In this document: piece by piece, positions 38,401-52,019 of the stretch
How positions within the stretch are numbered: the first letter of the stretch is position 1
Layout of the letters: every line of letters begins with the position of its first letter
DNA from: Strigamia acuminata
Lineage: Eukaryota; Arthropoda; Chilopoda; Geophilomorpha; Linotaeniidae
Reading direction: 5' to 3'
DNA length: 64,000 nt
Assembly (NCBI GenBank): GCA_949358305.1
Contig: OX442314.1
Location: 17,725,060-17,789,059 of the forward strand
Translations under genes and position numbers: made by a program
The notes under the pieces: generated by a model
Seen by the model: the letters and a program-made list of their open reading frames with translations, nothing else
Told to the model about the DNA's origin: nothing
The model's database searches: none

Positions 38401-41400
38401 ATTTTAGAAAATGCAGGGTCCAAGAGTTGTTGAATCAAGTGTTGAAAACGTGGCTTGTTGGTCGTATGGATTTTTGCAACGTTGATGTCAGGTGTGCTTG
38501 GGATTTTAATTTCATTTTCAAGATTTTATACTTGGTTTATTTCTCTAGTGTTGCAATGTTATCAAATTAATATTGATTATCCACCGGTTAGTCGTGTAGC
38601 TAATGCTGAAGTGAAGCAAATAAACCACTATACAATATTAACAGAGATTTATGCTGAGTGCACACATGTAGCGATTTAGTTAATAATTTATCAATTGTTA
38701 TAATCTGAATTTTAATCAAAGTCAGAAAACTTGAAAAATAAATTATGCACAGTTTTAACCCACCAGCAACACCATGCAGCCACTAGCTTGTTTTGCGTGC
38801 ACAAACAGCGGAAACAAGTAAGACATTTAGGCAATGGCGATGTTTGATGATGAGCAACGCAATGTGGGGCGTATTTAAAAGTGCGGAATGTGTTTTTTTA
38901 TGCTAGTTGTGTGTGTTTGCCTTTCGTTTAGGAGCATGAAAATGTTTATATCTTACGCGAAGATTTGACTGGCATTTATATGACATGGGTACAAAGCTCA
39001 AGCTAAAGCAATTTATTCATTAATAACTTTTTGTTAAAGTTAATTTTATTCACTCGCCGCATTTATTTTGATTTTAGTTGCTTAATTCCGCTTTGAAAGG
39101 TATTTTTAAACTAACACTGAAAAATTTTAAAGACATGGGTGACTTTAAGAGATCAATTAAAAGATTAGACTGCATTCATCTAAGTGTTAATTATGAGATA
39201 AAACAGTGACACTAGTAGGGCAATTTGTGTGATGGAATGATAATAGAATTAGCAGGCAAAAGGGAGTGGTCACATTTTAGCATAAATAAAAGAAAATTGA
39301 ATTTTTGAAGACAGTTTGGTTGGTTTTGGGTTGAAATGAGTGCAGACCATAATGTTGATGAAGTGCACTTTGGTGGCAGACAAAACACTCCATTAGACAT
39401 GTGGGTAGAATTTTGAGGGTGCATGTGTTGGATTGGATGGCCACCATGTGTGGTTAATGACACAATTTCTTATAGGGAGATGGGTGCGCGTTGTTGTCCT
39501 CCTCTGTCAACTGGCTTAAGCGGGCTTTCTTTGATAATTAGTCGTGATCATTAATTGTCCGATATTTGAAGTTTTAGACGAGGATGGTGGTAATGACACT
39601 TTAATGCAACGTGGTGGTCATTCTTAATGGAAGCTTTCTTCTTAATGCTTTTCACTGTCGGTGTGTTAAAAGAGAAAAGTAGATGAACTACTTTAAAGGT
39701 CATAAGAAGTGAAATGAAAATTTTCTCTGATCTCTTTAAAATAATCTTATAAAAGCTTATGTAACATTTCTAACTGTTCAACTTATGGGATATTGTTTAC
39801 AAGTACAAGTTTACAAGTTCATAAATAGTTTCACTACCGTTTGGTGGCTTTTTTTTATACATCATCGATGACAAACAAGCACATAAATTCAAGCGCCGAT
39901 TCGCGATTTCAGCAAGTTTTCATGTGATATCGAGGAAGGAGATGTTTTAACTACACTGTGGTACCATGTATGTTTTTAGCAACAAAATTCATGTTTTTAG
40001 CTACAAAGTAGATGTTAATTCAATCTTTTTAGCTCAAAAAATAGGTTTTTTTTGCCATATTTTGATCAATTTTGGAATTCCACAGCTGCACAATACCCCG
40101 TGATAACAAATGAGTAAAATGAGCGGTAAGAGTGTTATTGAGAAACAATGTACGCATGGTGTGTTTACCTCGGTGTTTACAAATGACGTCATCGATGACA
40201 TGAAATCTCAGAATGCATTGCACAAAATGTTTTTCTTTTTCAAATGGTAAAAACACTATTTGATCATGTAAAACCACTAAAACTTAATTATTGCTTAAGT
40301 TTTGCAGAAAAAATGTCACATAACCTTTTTTAAAGTTATTTTAAAGAGATTAGATAAATTTTTCATTTCTCTTCCTATGACCTTTAAAGGAGTTTTCAAA
40401 AAATGGTTGAAAGAGGATGTTGAGAATATTTACATTCTGATATTTCTGAATTCAGCTGCAGTAGAAAAAAGGTGCTTATGGAGGGATCAAAATGTGGTTG
40501 TTATTGAGCTGTTTATGTTCTCGAATGAGACGGAATAGCGAAATTGAGATAGGAATTAAGAAAAGAATAGCTTTTTACTTTTTTTTTTATCAAAACATTA
40601 GTTGCAAGTCTAAAGCTAGGCGACATTTTAAAGTTATCGGACATGCAAAGCTGACATTTAATTTAATCTTCATGAAAAAATAGTTTCAGCTTCGAAAATA
40701 TTTTTTTTTAAAAGAAAGATTATAGTGATAATGGGACGAAATGTTAGTGCTTTGGCTGCTGTTTACATCAGAATTTCAATTCCTGAGTACCATGAGTTAG
40801 GGACTGTGCGGTAACTTGTATTTACATTCATTGAAATTGCACGTATCGTCCAAATTTTAACGTTTGAGACAAAAAATGAAGGAAGAAATGAACATGATGT
40901 TAAATTAGAGGTTTTATTTGAAATTAGGGAGTCGCCCCGCTAAAAAGCAGTGACGTGAGGTAAATCAATAGCAATCACGAAATAAGTACACAGATTTATA
41001 AATATTTACCTGTTTCGAATTTCTTCGGTTTTCTGATATGGATTTTATTCTACAGTGCGTAAAGTGTAGCTCGTGTTTTATTCACAGTTTTAAAATGTTA
41101 CGGTATACATTTTTCAGGAGCGAGGAGTGAGTAAAGTTAGTTTTTATACTATTTTATCGCTGCATGCTGTCAACATGTTGGTGATTTTGCAGCGTAGAAT
41201 CCCAGGTCCGTTTCGTAGTGACTCGTAATCTTGTGTTTTATTCATCGGACCCATTTTAAAATTGTAAAAACAGCGCCCGAATGCGGGCTGCCTTCTTGGC
41301 ACATGGTAAAAGTCGTGAGTGGAAATAAAGTGAAATATATGATTGTCATATTCATTGGATGATATACAAGGGGTGAAATGTCACATCACGAAAGACAAGG

Positions 41401-43088
41401 GAGGATTCTTCTGATTATTGATTGCTCTTTTCTCCCAACAGGGGGCACATTGCTTGAAGGAGAAATTTGGCACCGACCCCATCATGCCTTCACTCATCCT
41501 CCCCCGCGTGATCATAATATTCAGAGGCGCCGTAATTGGCCAATAAATTTCCGGCAAAGCAGCAGCAGCATGACTTCTCGCTTAACGTAACTGAGTGTGC
41601 GCACTACAGGCATATCTCTCGGGCTCAGCTTTCTCTTTCTCTCCCTTTTTCTGTCTCCCTCGAATCAAATGAAAATTTGATGTGTTGGTGCTACGTCAAT
41701 TTTTAAACGTTACCAGATAAATTTAAAAGATTTTCTTTCATTTTTCTCACTTGTAATTGACGGCTAAACGTAATTACCGATTGGCTGAGATATGGTGAAG
41801 GGAAAACGGCAAAGTGCTTGCTACGCGCTTTTTTTCCTCACCCTTTATTTCTTTTTTGCTTCCCCTTCCCATTTTTTTCCTCGTCTTACCTGAGGGTTGA
41901 GAATTAAGCTGCGTGTGCAGGTGTGGATGGAAAAAGATGAAGAAATGTAATTTACTGATGAGATTGATAAAATTGTATGCAGTTGTACAAATAAATACTT
42001 TCTTTTTTTTGGCTCGGAGCGGGTTGTGACTCTCGGGCATCGGACTTTGGCGGTAGGGTTACCCCGTTACTGTAAGGGGTTTACGGATTGGCTTCCGTAA
42101 ACCATTGTTCGCCATCTTGTTTGACCCGTAATGAATCAGTCTTTCGCTGTTTTCTAACATGCACGTACGTAACTGACTCACATGGGTGAAGACCGTTATT
42201 GGTTTTATTAATTGCCAATTTAGTTTGGCATGAATTTAATTAAACGCTTGGATTTTCTCGGTCCGCGCAAAGCGAATTTTCTGCCGTGGAAAAGTATTCG
42301 GTGCAAGTATTTACAAGGGGTGCTTTCCTGCAAGGCCTTGGCTTCTGAAATTTAAAGCGGATCTAATATCTGGTGAGTTTGAGTTGTGGTCATGGTTATT
42401 TGATGAGGTAAAGGAGTAATGAACTTTTTGCAATCTTGCGATTCGCCTTGCCATATGCCTTGCCTTACGTTTTTACCTTTAAAAATACAAGTAGCGTTTC
42501 TTTAACAAGATGGGAAGGAATACTTGGAGCCTGAATAAATCTTTCAGTAGACTGAGAATAAATCTTTGCCCCGTTTTCTAGGGGGTTCGATCACATTAAT
42601 TTATAAAAATGAGAAATTAGTTAAGGTTAGGAGAGCAAATTGGTTGATGGATTAAGGGTTGCTTCTTGTAGGCTCGAGATAGTTCTTGCATCGTTGTATG
42701 TCAACAGAGGGCACCCAAGCACAGAAATGCTGACAGCGTTAATGAAATTAAATTAAATGAAATGAACTTTGGTGCTGTTGAAACTGCGTTAGATCTAAAA
42801 GTGTTTTTTTTTAAAATAGTGTTTATTCATCATTTAAAGGCGCAATTATACATATTTTCAAATCTCATTAATATACATTTTTTAAGGGTCCGTGAACCAT
42901 ATGGTTAATTATTTTTATTTTGTGAAAGTAAAAGGGAAATGATTTTTTTTTTAAATGAAAGGAAGAAAGAGTCGTGCCATTGGCACATGTTGGTAGTGAT
43001 TGGGTAAAGTAATGATGCATTGTGTGTAGCTACCTTTTAGCTGTGTGTTTTTTTCTTCTGTGTATTTTTTTTATGTTTCCGAACACAG

Positions 43089-43289
43089 TTGAAGAGAAGA
43101 TGGGAGGCCAATGCTTGAGGGAGATCGTTATTGCCGACGTAATATGTCTAGTAGAAGATGGAATTATCTTGTTTTTGGTAGAGGCTTCCTCCTTCCTGAC
43201 TTTGTTGTATTGGATATATATCATCCAGCCTTTAGGTCAGATCGATTTCGATCCTAGAGACGAAGAGACTTGGCGAGCAGAAATTCACG
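43089..43289 (+). CDS. Candidate alternative exon encoding a second membrane anchor
   Basis: A pyrimidine-rich tract ending AACACAG gives a good 3' splice site at 43088. The exon would carry 11 leader bases and then ATG at 43100 in good context (AAGATGG). The frame encodes 63 codons plus one base: a short head MGGQCLRE, a hydrophobic region (about 9-47, strongest at 21-45 with Glu28 inside) and an acidic tail (DFDPRDEE). Basic residue before and acidic residues after the hydrophobic part suggest a type II signal anchor. The donor that keeps phase 1 is CACG|GTTCGT, which is weak; a better-looking GTAAAT four bases later would be phase 2. The exon is symmetric (1-1) if also entered in phase 1. 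It has no similarity to a family I know. An isoform role is inferred from phase and position. Confidence 0.45.
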
Positions 43290-46200
43290 GTTCGTAAATG
43301 GTAACTGCTATTGGAACGTAATATGGCTTTAATGTTTTGGGTGTGATGCTCTCGTCCTATTAGTTGGTATTGTTTGAAATAATGGGAGTTGGTTGTGTAA
43401 AATTTAATTGATTTAGAAATCTTTTTTGTATTTATGATTTAATTTATTATACTGTTTTAAAGGTTGGGTCGGGCAAGTGGGGAGGGTTTGGATGCTTGTT
43501 GAAAGAAAATAATTTAAGCCGGTCGCATGCCAGAGCCAGAAGCGAAAAATAATTTTCCTAGAAGCCTTTCTTAAGTCCGACCTTTGGGCTGAATGCTGCA
43601 GTTGTCTGCTTTAAATTACAAATTATGGGCTGGGAAAAAGAATGAAGAATAAATGGGATAAAAATTGTTTTGTTAACAAATAATAAAGGTGGATGGGTTC
43701 CTTTGCATTCTAATGGGGTAAATAAAGTATTGGTTTTTTCTGGTGGCTTAGTTTTTTATTTTATTTTATTTTTTTAAACAAATTTTTAAATTTTTATCGT
43801 TTTTGCTGCTTGTTGGGGTTATTAGGATGTTTCGGATGGGAGTTAATCACATACGGTATTGCCGTGGTAACGGAAACCATTTTAATATCAACGCGCGAAT
43901 TAAAAATTAATAATTTAATTTGCGCTTTTGTGGAGTTTAAAAAAATTGCTATTTACTCTTTAATTTAAAAATAAATACATTTTTTGTGTTATTGATTTTA
44001 AAAGGGTGTACGTCCGTGACATTATTATGGGAGTGGGTGTTACTGTCTGCATGAAAAGTTTTGTTGCTGGGTGCGAAACAAAATTGTGGTTGCGCATGCC
44101 CAGATTGGCGTCACTTGCATCACTGGTTGATGAACTATTGTTTTGATGACATGCGAAATAGTACATAGGCCAAGCACTTTTTCGTCCGCTAATCAGAAGC
44201 GAGCGACTGTGGTTGAATGCCGAGACTGCCAAGAAAATGAATTGGAATTAATGTTTTAAAAAATAAATAGAACGATGGGCGAGGACAGGGACGACAGTGT
44301 TGTCTGTGGTTAAGATTACAACAGTGATTTTGTAATGCGATTTTGGTTCGTGATTTCTCCACGTCCAGTGTGGCAAGGATGGAGATGGGTGATAAAACGT
44401 GCACTTCTTTTTGCATGACATCATTTATGGACGGTCCCGTAATAAAACGTGAAATTGCATTAGGTCGAGTCCAAAATTCAATTCTATTGGGGAATCAATA
44501 TGTTTATATAAAAGTTATGAGAACATCAAATTTCTTTGTGCAATAATTTATATTAACACATTCTAAGGTCGCAGGTTTTCCGCTCTTAATAAATCTTATT
44601 TTTCTTAGCCCGAAGTGAAGAGATATTGAGTGTAAAATTGATTAAATTAATTGGTGCGAATGTTGGACCTGAGATAGAGATATCAATGTCAGGTTGAACA
44701 GTTTAAAAGAAGATTCAACTTGTTTGAGGGTTTATATCGGTATAGGAATGTATTTTAAAGGCGGCCATTAATTGGTTGGGATGGCGAAACCCTGTGTTTA
44801 TAGCCCCTTGATACCGATTAAAGGTGTCTCTCCTGCCCTAAATTTTTTCTGCGGTAATACACCCGAGAGAATGAGAGTGCATTCGCCTCAGCTACAATTT
44901 CGAAGGAGTTTTGTTGCGATGTTGTGTTGGAGATGAAGATGGGTGGAGATGGTGTTGTAGTCAGCGCGTTTGCTGAGGTTGAAACATGATAAGAAAAACG
45001 TTGATGGATATAAAAAGTTTGATGTGTTTTTCTCTTCTTTCAAGGGAATTTGCGAGTCAAGTGAAAAAAGAGGCGTTATAATAAAAACACTTTTACTTTA
45101 CAAGATGTTATTCGAAAAGTTTGTGTAAGGAGATGAGTAATAAAAATTTTTATCTTGTCTTTAGTAAAAGATTATAAAATTAGGCTTAGATCTTGAGTAT
45201 ACAACAACAAAAAACAATGCGGAGAAGAAAGTTAATTGCAATTGAGTTTCTTCATTCCGTTTCAAGAATTAAATACAAACGGCGAGGTTGGGAAATTTTC
45301 CAATAGTTAAAACTAGCTCTTTTCTTATTTCTATTTGCTTCACCAATCCTGTTAATTTCAAAAGAAAAAAAACCCGGGAGGATTGCAATGAAAAGCTATC
45401 GTTGGTAAAATTGAATGGGTGTGTTACGAATTTTGTGAAAAAGAAGAGTGCAGTGAACTTTTACAACGAAGGGAATTCAATTTGTTTGCTAAGCGAGTAT
45501 ACATTATTTACAGCATTCGATTGTAAACATTTAGCAGACGTCTGAAACGGAGAGACAGTAAATAAAGGCGAGTGAAGGTTGTTTAGGGAATAGAAAAGCA
45601 GGTCTCTGATAGATAAATATGATGAAATGGTATAACCCTTCGTTGCACCTGCGCACAATATAGCACAATGTTGCACATTGAGTCTGTTTATAAAGTTTGT
45701 ACTTGTTTCATCCGAGTGCACCTGAGACTTCTTTTAGGCACACAGAAAAGTGAAACCATAGGTTTCCCCTGACACACTCATGTTCTAATGGTTTTTCCTT
45801 AAGGCTGTTGGTCGGGAGCAGATGGACAATGGTCAAAGGCCTTCTTTTGAGGACACGAGAGTGAAGAAAGCGTGTAGATGGTTGGCACGTTTATTAGAAG
45901 GCCGTTGTTGTGTAGTGCAAGAGAAAAAGAGAAAAAAAAGAAGGAAGGCATTGGTTAGGTCGTAGGGAGGAAGGTTCTGTGAAGCTGTGGGCATCCAAAT
46001 AGGCGTTCAATAGAAGGAGAAGGAAGAAGGAAGAGGGTGTGTGCGTGTTGAACGTGCATGGACGTAACATTTCCACATACTGAGATAGAAGCGTCAAAGA
46101 AATACAAGGGGGTTAGATGTGGTCGCGGCACGGTGCTACGACTTGGGAATATATATTGACAAAAAACGTTTAAGATAAAGTGGGGCATGTTTCTGTCAAT

Positions 46201-49200
46201 TTTTATTGTAATTTAAAAAAAAAAAAAAAAAAAGGAAAAAGGAAAAAAAAAATAGAAGAAAAAAATTCATTTTATGGATGGGTTTTAAATTTAAATAGTT
46301 GCTGCTTTGCAGTTTAAATGAAGTAAAGTTAAATTATTTATTTTTTAATCTTATTCATTTTAAAGAAGTAGCGTGAAGATACCCGTGGTGGATAAGAATC
46401 TCGCCTGCTGCGATAATGATTATAAATGAAACTGCGGAAGGAACCGGCTACGAGATGGTTCGATTTGTCTTTTGCAAAGATATTTTTCCACAGTGAGTAC
46501 TTACAGTGGCGTTTTGAGCAGTGCTTCTTAAATTTTTTAAGGTCAGGACGAGCAGTTTATTGTTGTCGGGGTTTGATGACCACTAAAGGGGGTGAAGGAG
46601 CAGAACACTTGTGAAGGAGAAGAGTTTCGCCTTTAAACTGTAGAATTTTTTAATTATTACTGTGTAATTTTCTGAAATTCACTGAAATATTTCACGCCGT
46701 TTTATTCTGTATTTTTGCGGATCAGTGACCCCAGCTCTGAAGATCAGTACTTCAGTAGCACTGGTCTGTAGAGCAGCACTTTAAGGAACCACTCATTTGG
46801 AGTGATGCATGTAAAGGAAGAAAGTTGAAAAGTCAAAATACGGTAACAGATGCACAATGCACTTTCAATCTTTGTTCAGGGGGTTTGATAAGGATGTGGA
46901 GAAGAGTGGTTTGATGACTCGGAAGTAAGTGTGGTGTGACGACCTTGTTGAGGTACTAGTGTGGTTTAGTTTACAGATTGTTTTAATAGCATTTTGGTTA
47001 GCAATGTTTACAATTTTTGAAAGAGCTAATAGGTATGGTGTTTAAATTTTAAAGTATCATTAAATTTATATAAGTTTGTGGGGAAAAAGTGGAAGAGTGA
47101 TTAAATATTTATCTCTGCTTAAAAATGAGAGAAAATTTTGACTCATGAGGTGCACTTTGGTTTTATGACGACATTTCCTGTTTGTAAGCTTGGTAAGAGT
47201 TTGTAGAAAACAAAATGGCAGGGCTGAGTCAAAACAACTGAAATAGCGATTTTTTGGAAAAGCATTTTCCATAAATACTGAATTTGTAATCGCGTGATAT
47301 TGAGTTTGGTTTTCAATTGTTCAATTCAGTCGGAACCCAATTCAATTGGAATTGCATAAAATCAAACTGCTGGCCGACTGGCGCATGCGCAGATTGCGGA
47401 ATAAAGTGAATGAAGTGGACAACACGATACGAATGGGCCATACAGCACAAAAATTATTTCTGTATCTTAATTTTTGGAAAAAAAACTCTAAATTGTGATT
47501 TAAAAAATTTATTTCTACTTTAATATATTTTATGTAAACGAGAATGTCACATTTAACTGATTTAACTCATTAAACGTTAGGTTAAATCAAGGGTTAAATA
47601 TAATAACTTAATACATTTATATTGCAGCAGTAAAGTACGGTTAGCTCATGAAATTGACACAAGACCACCTTCAGAAATGTGGTAAATTAAAGTGAAAGCG
47701 AAGGTGATGTAGGGGAACATTATTTTATATTTTTTTCTACAGTAGTTACGGTACGATGGGAATCATCTGCTTCAACTTAACTACAACCAGTAATATTCAC
47801 AGCATGTAGTCTCCAACTTTAATCGTGCTTGAATTAAGTATCGAACCTGCGAGTCAAGTCAGTGCGGTTGGGTTGGACTAAATTTATTCAAAAACAAAGA
47901 ATTTCTACAGCCTGTATTCTTCTTGGGATTAATGTACTTAATCCCTGAGAACCATTGGTCAGGTGTGGCAATGTCTGGTCCTGTGTGGGTAGAGGGAGGA
48001 TGACTGGAATGCTAGCGTATATAAATAAGAATGAATTTATATCGGTCGTGTTTAGAGTGTTCAGTTTGTATATTCATAAGTGTGGAAATAAATTAAGTTT
48101 AATTCGTTATTTATAACACGTTTTTTTCTTCTCAGATTTAGGAAAGGAATTTCTAAATTCCGGGATTAAAATTTATACGCGGTTGCCTCAATTTCGAGAT
48201 GGTTGAAGAGGTGATAAAGGGGTTGTGAGCAGCGAGTTCACTCGTCTGTAACAGGTGATCTGTGATGAGAGTAGGGAATAGAAAATGTGTGGAAGGAGCA
48301 GGAGGTATTGAAAATTCGACTGCTGTTCAAATGGGATTCTGGATGTGTGAAAGTGAAGTTAAAAAAAATGGTTGGAACGGAGTAGCAGAGGATGCACGGA
48401 ATGGATCATTCTCTCTCTTCTCTGCTGTCTCATCTTCATCACTCTCACTTCCTCATCCTAGGCAAAAGCTTCAAGTGCGGTAATCTAGATAATTGACTCT
48501 GGTTCTAAGTATGGGTGCATCTTCTTGGCTCTAGTTTTCTATGAATGTGCAATTTGAACAAGCACCGAGAAAACTTAGTGTCAGTTGGTATGGATCGAAC
48601 CAACTTTTCCCTCATTCGGTTTTCAGCTTGGGAATGTTGAGTGATTAAATTTTCCCAAATCAATTCGGTCCAAACGTGAAAAGGAATTACCTAGTCAATA
48701 ATTTGTTTTCTTTGCGTTTAATATTTTATGCACGTCAAGGCGTTTGGCGTTTTTTGGTTGTCTAAAGAGCTGGTTAAAGGGGAAAATTAATTGGAATTCT
48801 TTCTCGAAAAAAGAGTAGATTGAGTATTTGATACACGTCACGCGTTGGTCTTTCTTGAATGTACATGCTGAAGATGCATCGTTTTTGGTGAACTGATATT
48901 TTATTTTTACCTTTCCAACCACGTTTTTCCGATTCTCACTCTGATGCAATCATTTTTTTTCCTCCTTTCTGTCACATTTTTTCGGGGTTGAAGCGATTTA
49001 AGTTTTAACAAAAGTGGGAAAGGGGTTTGAAATGTGGCACATTCCAATATGTGCATGTTGAAGTTCGTCTAGTTTTATTTTATTTTTTTTCTTTCTTTCT
49101 TGTCGATATTTCCATCTACCACAGATTTGGTTTAGTAAAGAAATTCTAGTGGAATGCAATGCCCAAGTGAAACCATCTGCTGGAGTTGCAGTGCTCAAGG

Positions 49201-52019
49201 CAACTCGCTAGCTTTTCAATTTTGGGATTTGTGATGTGCGCAAAAGTGATGTTGACTTCACCTATCAATGAAGGTGATCTTTGTACAGTTGGCGTCAACA
49301 TTTGGCTACACTATTAGCTTACTAATGAGAAATGTAACTTTAAAAAAAATTAACAGATGGATTTCCTCATAGATGTGCAATTTTATAAAGCGTGTTTCAT
49401 ATTTCATAATTTTTTTTTGTTTTACTTCTCAATGATGATGTCGTGTAGTGAGGACGGCAATCGCAATGCAAGGTATAATCCGTTTATTTGTAGTGCAGTG
49501 TTGTGAAACATTCAGAGGAATAATTTAGAATGTTCCTAATATTTATCTGTGTTGTTGAATGATTGATATGCGATAAGAATTGTATTGGCTACATTAACCA
49601 CGTCGATTTCCACAATTTTTTTTTTGTTTTTACAGCTTTGTTTGTTAGTTGGTTTATTTAATATCTGAATACATTTATTCTTTAAGGAAATGCAGTTTTA
49701 GATTTTTTTTTGGTTTGAGGTTGGTAAGCCTACTTTAATGTCAATGTACAAACCAATATCCCAATGTCCAATGGTTCCCAGCAGCGCTACACTCTTTGGA
49801 TCTTTCTTCTGGATAAAAAATTCCATTGTCTTTTTTGATCTTCTTTAAACCTGTACTGCTCTGCCTGTGTGAGAGTCTGCACTTTTTCTCGGTTGATTTA
49901 ATGGACAAGTGGATAAATTTTTTAAATTAACTAATTGAATATTCGAGAAACATTTTTCAAGTAAAGAATAGTTATGATTAGTTTTTTGCATCATTAATGA
50001 ATACAGGAAATGATTAAAACTACTTATTTAAGAATTTTTCACTACTGCACACGGTTTTGATTTGCAATATGGAAAATAAGAATTCGTGAGTTGCTTTACT
50101 GTATGTATGTATTTTATTTAATTATTTAATACACTCCAAGGGAGATTTCAGAAGGAAAATGAAATGAAATTTTGTTTCTCTGGTATGTATAACGATTTTT
50201 ATCGTCGTTGCTTGGAGATGTGCTGTCAAAAGTTCAGATTATCACGCATCGAGGACTTGAGAATTGAGGATAAGAAGTAGATGACATTCATAAAGTCGTG
50301 TTTTTTGTGTTTGTTTTGGTGTTTTCTATGTCACTTATGCCGGTGATTGTGATTAAGGCTCGAAAGCAAGATAAAACAAACACCACATGGAATTAAAAAT
50401 GTTTTCAGAACTTGTTTATAGAACCTGTCTTTGAGACTAGTGATGTTGTTTCTGCTTAAGCATAAACATGATTAGTTAATCACGAAGTCTTCTGCATTCA
50501 AAAGATGCATAAAATTTTCTAGTCTCAACAATGGAGTAAATTTACTTAGAAGCATTTTTAGGTACTTGGGCACTTTGTATTCGTGTTTAGAACACAGTTA
50601 AAAGGATTTCTGAGATCTCACAGCTTTGATTCGACTGCCCTGGCTTTTACTTTTTTTTTTTTAAAGTTTTAAGTCTCATCAATCAATATTGGAATCAGGA
50701 ATGTCATTTGTTCAACATCTTATAAGATTTTTATTTCTGTCTTCAAATTGTGATGTGCAATTTTGAAACACAAATCTATATTGGGCAAGAAGTTTCTTTT
50801 TATATCTTTTGTTTTTGACAACTTGTTCAGAAATTGAGTGGCATTGGTTTTGACAAGTTGAAGATTATCCGTTTGGAAATACCTTTTTATTATTGAGAAT
50901 TTGCGTCAATTGTCAAAGACCATGACAGAATCTGCGCATTAAACGTTTAAATATTCTGGTTGGACATTGTATATTTTTCGCAATACGGTACGTTAATCGG
51001 TGCATTAATTTTACTATAATTACAGTTTTGAAGAAAAAGATTTTTTTTTTAATGAAGCTATTATTGTAATTTCGTCGAATAAACAGGCTGCATAAATTAA
51101 TTTTTTTTAAAATAAAGACCAAGATAAACTGTCGTGGGATTTTATGTCGGGAAATTTCAATCATTAATCATGATGTGAATTTACATTAGAATTTTAAATT
51201 TTAAACCTCACTATTTTTCAAGTTTGCATCCTTTACTCTTCAGTTAAATATTTTGGCTTTACAAAAGAAAAATGACTGAAAAAATAGCTCTTGTTTACAA
51301 AACTTGTGCTGAAACATTTTTTTGAATTTATTTTTCTTTAATAAACAAACATTTTGTGTTAACCTAATAACTAGACGCAAACAAATATTTGTTCAAAGTA
51401 TGAATAAAAATTTTTTTTAAATCTGTTTTAAATCGATATTCAAGTTAATTAATGGGTTTAATCTTTTGGCTCAAATGATTGATTGATGATGGCTTGTAAC
51501 GTGTTGACACCGTGGCCTAAGTCTTTCTCTCTCCTTCGGTCATTAAAGTCGTCTTTGATCGACTTTGCAAATTGATGACTCACCTTTAAGCCTTACGTTT
51601 GTATAATAGCGAGAAGAAAAAGGGATGAAATAAAGAGGATTGTAATATTTATTAAAGATTTATTTTAAAATTCGAAACGGAATATAAAAAGGTTGATCTT
51701 AGTTACTGGGTTCATCGATTCGGTCTGGCAAGGGAAAAAAGAGGAAAAGAGACGAGACTCGGGCAATAACGGAATTGTCTCTAATAGAATACAATTCTTA
51801 TTTGTTTGTACGTCATATAAATAGGAGAGGATCGATAAATGCAAGGGCTTATCATTGCGTGCTGATACAGTTATCGAAATAATGGCACTTTATTATTTGT
51901 TCTCCTTGGGTTGAGAGTACTTGGTGTGAAAAATTGTGCAAGTGGTGCGGTGCTGGCTTGCAATCACAACGATAGTCATGAATAAATGGAGGAATATTTG
52001 AGTTGTAAAGCGTGTGTAG
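43290..52019 (+). other. Intronic DNA between the candidate anchor exon and the GC-rich promoter region
   Basis: AT-rich, with a poly-A run at about 46214-46233 and a degenerate hAT-like MITE at 46519-46793. No ORF here looks like a real gene. Confidence 0.55.
46519..46793. mobile_element. Degenerate hAT-like MITE
   Basis: The left end reads CAGTGCTTCTTAAATTTTTTAAGG and the complement of the right end reads AGTGGTTCCTTAAAG. This pair resembles the CAGTGGTTCTCAAA-type ends of many hAT MITEs, and GATGACCACTAAA inside is also typical. The flanking 8-mers match only partly, so the insertion is old or the borders are slightly off. There is no coding capacity. Confidence 0.4.

Larger units (their letters stand above)
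31641..43088 (+). other. Intronic DNA between the LTR element and the candidate anchor exon
   Basis: Mostly AT-rich, with long poly-T runs (about 31671-31688 and 32136-32158) and a (GTTT)n microsatellite at 33391. A GC-rich probable retroelement remnant lies at 34850-35457. A GC-richer patch at about 41380-41650, with CAGCAGCAGCAG near 41560, could be a promoter or leader for the exon at 43089. No recognisable gene. Confidence 0.55.

Noticed and set aside
43290-43293. Stronger-looking donor GTAAAT at 43294 for the candidate anchor exon
   Set aside because: It leaves phase 2 and would shift the frame at the shared exon, while GTTCGT at 43290 keeps phase 1. Not excluded, but it does not fit the array.
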